A model generated the notes under the pieces. It did no database searches and was not told the DNA's origin. It saw only the letters and a program-made list of their open reading frames with translations. A stretch of 6,908 nt of DNA from DATNFP01 sp035606335 (lineage in GTDB: Bacteria > Bacteroidota > Bacteroidia > Chitinophagales > Chitinophagaceae): positions 1 to 6,908 of the forward strand of contig DATNFP010000181.1 of NCBI GenBank assembly GCA_035606335.1. Reading direction: 5' to 3'. Below are positions 6,237 to 6,908 of this stretch, piece by piece (positions within the stretch are counted from its first letter, which is position 1; each line of letters opens with the position of its first letter). Made by a program: the position numbers and the translations under genes.

Positions 6237-6273
6237 AAAAAAAGCCCCGGCTCTACTCTGCCGGGGGCTTTTT
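6237..6273. terminator. bidirectional rho-independent terminator
   Basis: GCCCCGGC (6244-6251), an 8-base loop, then GCCGGGGGC (6260-6268) form a strong G/C stem with one bulged G. It is flanked by seven A on the left and five T on the right, so it has a T-run when read from either side. It sits between convergent genes. The longer T-run is on the minus strand, 73 bp past the T9SS gene stop; on the plus strand it would end transcripts from the PIG-V-like gene. Confidence 0.92.
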
Positions 6274-6346
6274 ACTGATGGCCAGACACTAACAATTTTT
6301 GTGTGAAAGCCAGCAGAGAAATATTACAATTGAACGCTTCAATTCG

Positions 6347-6908
6347 TTACTCCTTAATTATCTTTTTCACTACATGCTGGTCGCCGAATGTCAGCTCCAC
6401 AAAGTAAATGCCGGGTGCGAAAGAACTAATGTCAACAGAGTGCCGTCTGGAATTGCCACTATTGCACATCACACTTTCGGCATGCACTACTCCACCATTT
6501 ATATCTTTTATGCTTATTTTAAGCAATTGTGATGAATGGCTTGCGTAAGATATAGTAATGTTATTATGCGCCGGGTTAGGATATATATCTACCATATCAT
6601 TTGCTGCCGCAGTGTCATTTGCAATCACCTGCATCATTCTACCCCCTGGTTGGCAGTTTACCAGTGTTACTTTCTTTGTAACAATACAGCCATTTACTGT
6701 ATAAGTAATGGTTACAACAGTGCCGGACGGCGTACTTATTGGAATGCCACCGACGACTCCAGTACTTGGATTGATTGCTACCGCAGCGCGGTTGCTGCTG
6801 CTCCATGTCCCTCCGGGGGCAGTATTAGTAAAAGTATCAGAAACATCGCCTATACACAAGGATGAAGGCCCCCCAATGGGATCGAGCGAGCAGACATTAC
6901 CGCACGAA
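6347..6908 (-). CDS. secreted T9SS protein with Ig-like repeat, N-terminus beyond window
   Basis: Only the C-terminal 186 residues are visible. The frame is open to the right edge, so no start is in the window; the in-frame TTG at 6857-6859 is internal. The upstream part (up to about 6650) is an Ig-like repeat of BIG2 type: GGTWSSSN, then AAVAINPSTGVVGGI, then TVVTITYTVNGC and KKVTLVN, a pattern often found in tandem in giant Bacteroidota surface proteins. A short linker leads to a T9SS type A sorting domain of about 80 residues at the C-terminus: VDIYPNPAHNNITI, a Gly-containing middle strand, DISSFAPGIYFVEL and a basic KKIIKE end. This domain directs export through the outer membrane by the Por/Gld machinery and is normally cleaved, often with attachment to lipopolysaccharide. 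Stop TAA at 6347-6349, followed by a strong terminator. The N-terminal part, which would define function, is not visible. Confidence 0.92.
   Translation of the reverse strand, partial: SCGNVCSLDPIGGPSSLCIGDVSDTFTNTAPGGTWSSSNRAAVAINPSTGVVGGIPISTPSGTVVTITYTVNGCIVTKKVTLVNCQPGGRMMQVIANDTAAANDMVDIYPNPAHNNITISYASHSSQLLKISIKDINGGVVHAESVMCNSGNSRRHSVDISSFAPGIYFVELTFGDQHVVKKIIKE

Larger units (their letters stand above)
5980..6346. other. non-coding region between convergent genes
   Basis: It carries direct repeat copy B at the start (5987-6070), then about 160 bp of mixed composition with no supported gene (6075-6236). Next come a short CCCC-TTTCA-GGGG hairpin (6220-6232), the strong terminator (6237-6273) and a 73-bp stretch leading to the stop of the minus-strand T9SS gene. 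Short open frames exist on both strands but lack start context or family resemblance. Confidence 0.6.

Noticed and set aside
6536..6865. A 109-codon plus-strand open frame opposite the T9SS gene
   Set aside because: It is a shadow of the T9SS sorting-domain frame; Cys/Ile/Tyr-rich composition with no motif.

Overview
The window looks like a chromosomal segment of a Bacteroidota bacterium, probably of the Chitinophagaceae/Sphingobacteriia type. Three things point there: a protein with a C-terminal type IX secretion (T9SS) sorting domain, found almost only in this phylum; a PSP1/RicT protein with the Cys-rich N-terminus and glutamine/asparagine-rich tail seen in this phylum; and A/T-rich, largely Shine-Dalgarno-free leaders. 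The assignment is made from reading alone.

Layout. (1) Positions 1-2625, minus strand: holB (DNA polymerase III delta') followed 132 bp later by a ricT-like PSP1-domain gene that is open at the left edge, so its C-terminus is missing. This holB-ricT order also occurs in Bacillus. (2) Positions 2626-2807: an AT-rich divergent intergenic region. (3) Positions 2808-5979, plus strand: two polytopic membrane glycosyltransferases of the GT-C superfamily from different families. The first resembles the PMT/ArnT type, with a D-E motif in the first periplasmic loop. The second is PIG-V-like, with WDxxWY, PYTESLF and TR motifs. They are separated by 355 bp of AT-rich non-coding DNA. (4) Positions 5980-6346: non-coding, ending in a strong bidirectional rho-independent terminator. 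(5) Positions 6347-6908, minus strand: the C-terminal end of a secreted T9SS protein with an Ig-like (BIG2-type) repeat and a type A sorting domain, open at the right edge.

How the parts may work together. The left block is housekeeping: replisome clamp loading plus a RicT-type Fe-S regulatory protein. The middle block probably builds or decorates a surface or periplasmic glycan, with both enzymes using lipid-linked sugar donors; the acceptor cannot be read from sequence. The right-hand gene makes a surface or secreted protein of the kind whose sorting domain is cleaved and often replaced by a lipopolysaccharide anchor, but a functional link to the two glycosyltransferases is only a guess from proximity.

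The most unusual signal is an imperfect direct repeat of about 84 bp. One copy lies just after the stop codon of each glycosyltransferase gene (4383-4466 and 5987-6070). The first 44 columns match at 38 positions, and two of the six differences form a compensatory pair in a small stem. It is not coding and I do not recognise it. Other points are a G7 tract inside the first glycosyltransferase gene that could support on/off slippage, and a perfect 8-bp dyad upstream of the second.
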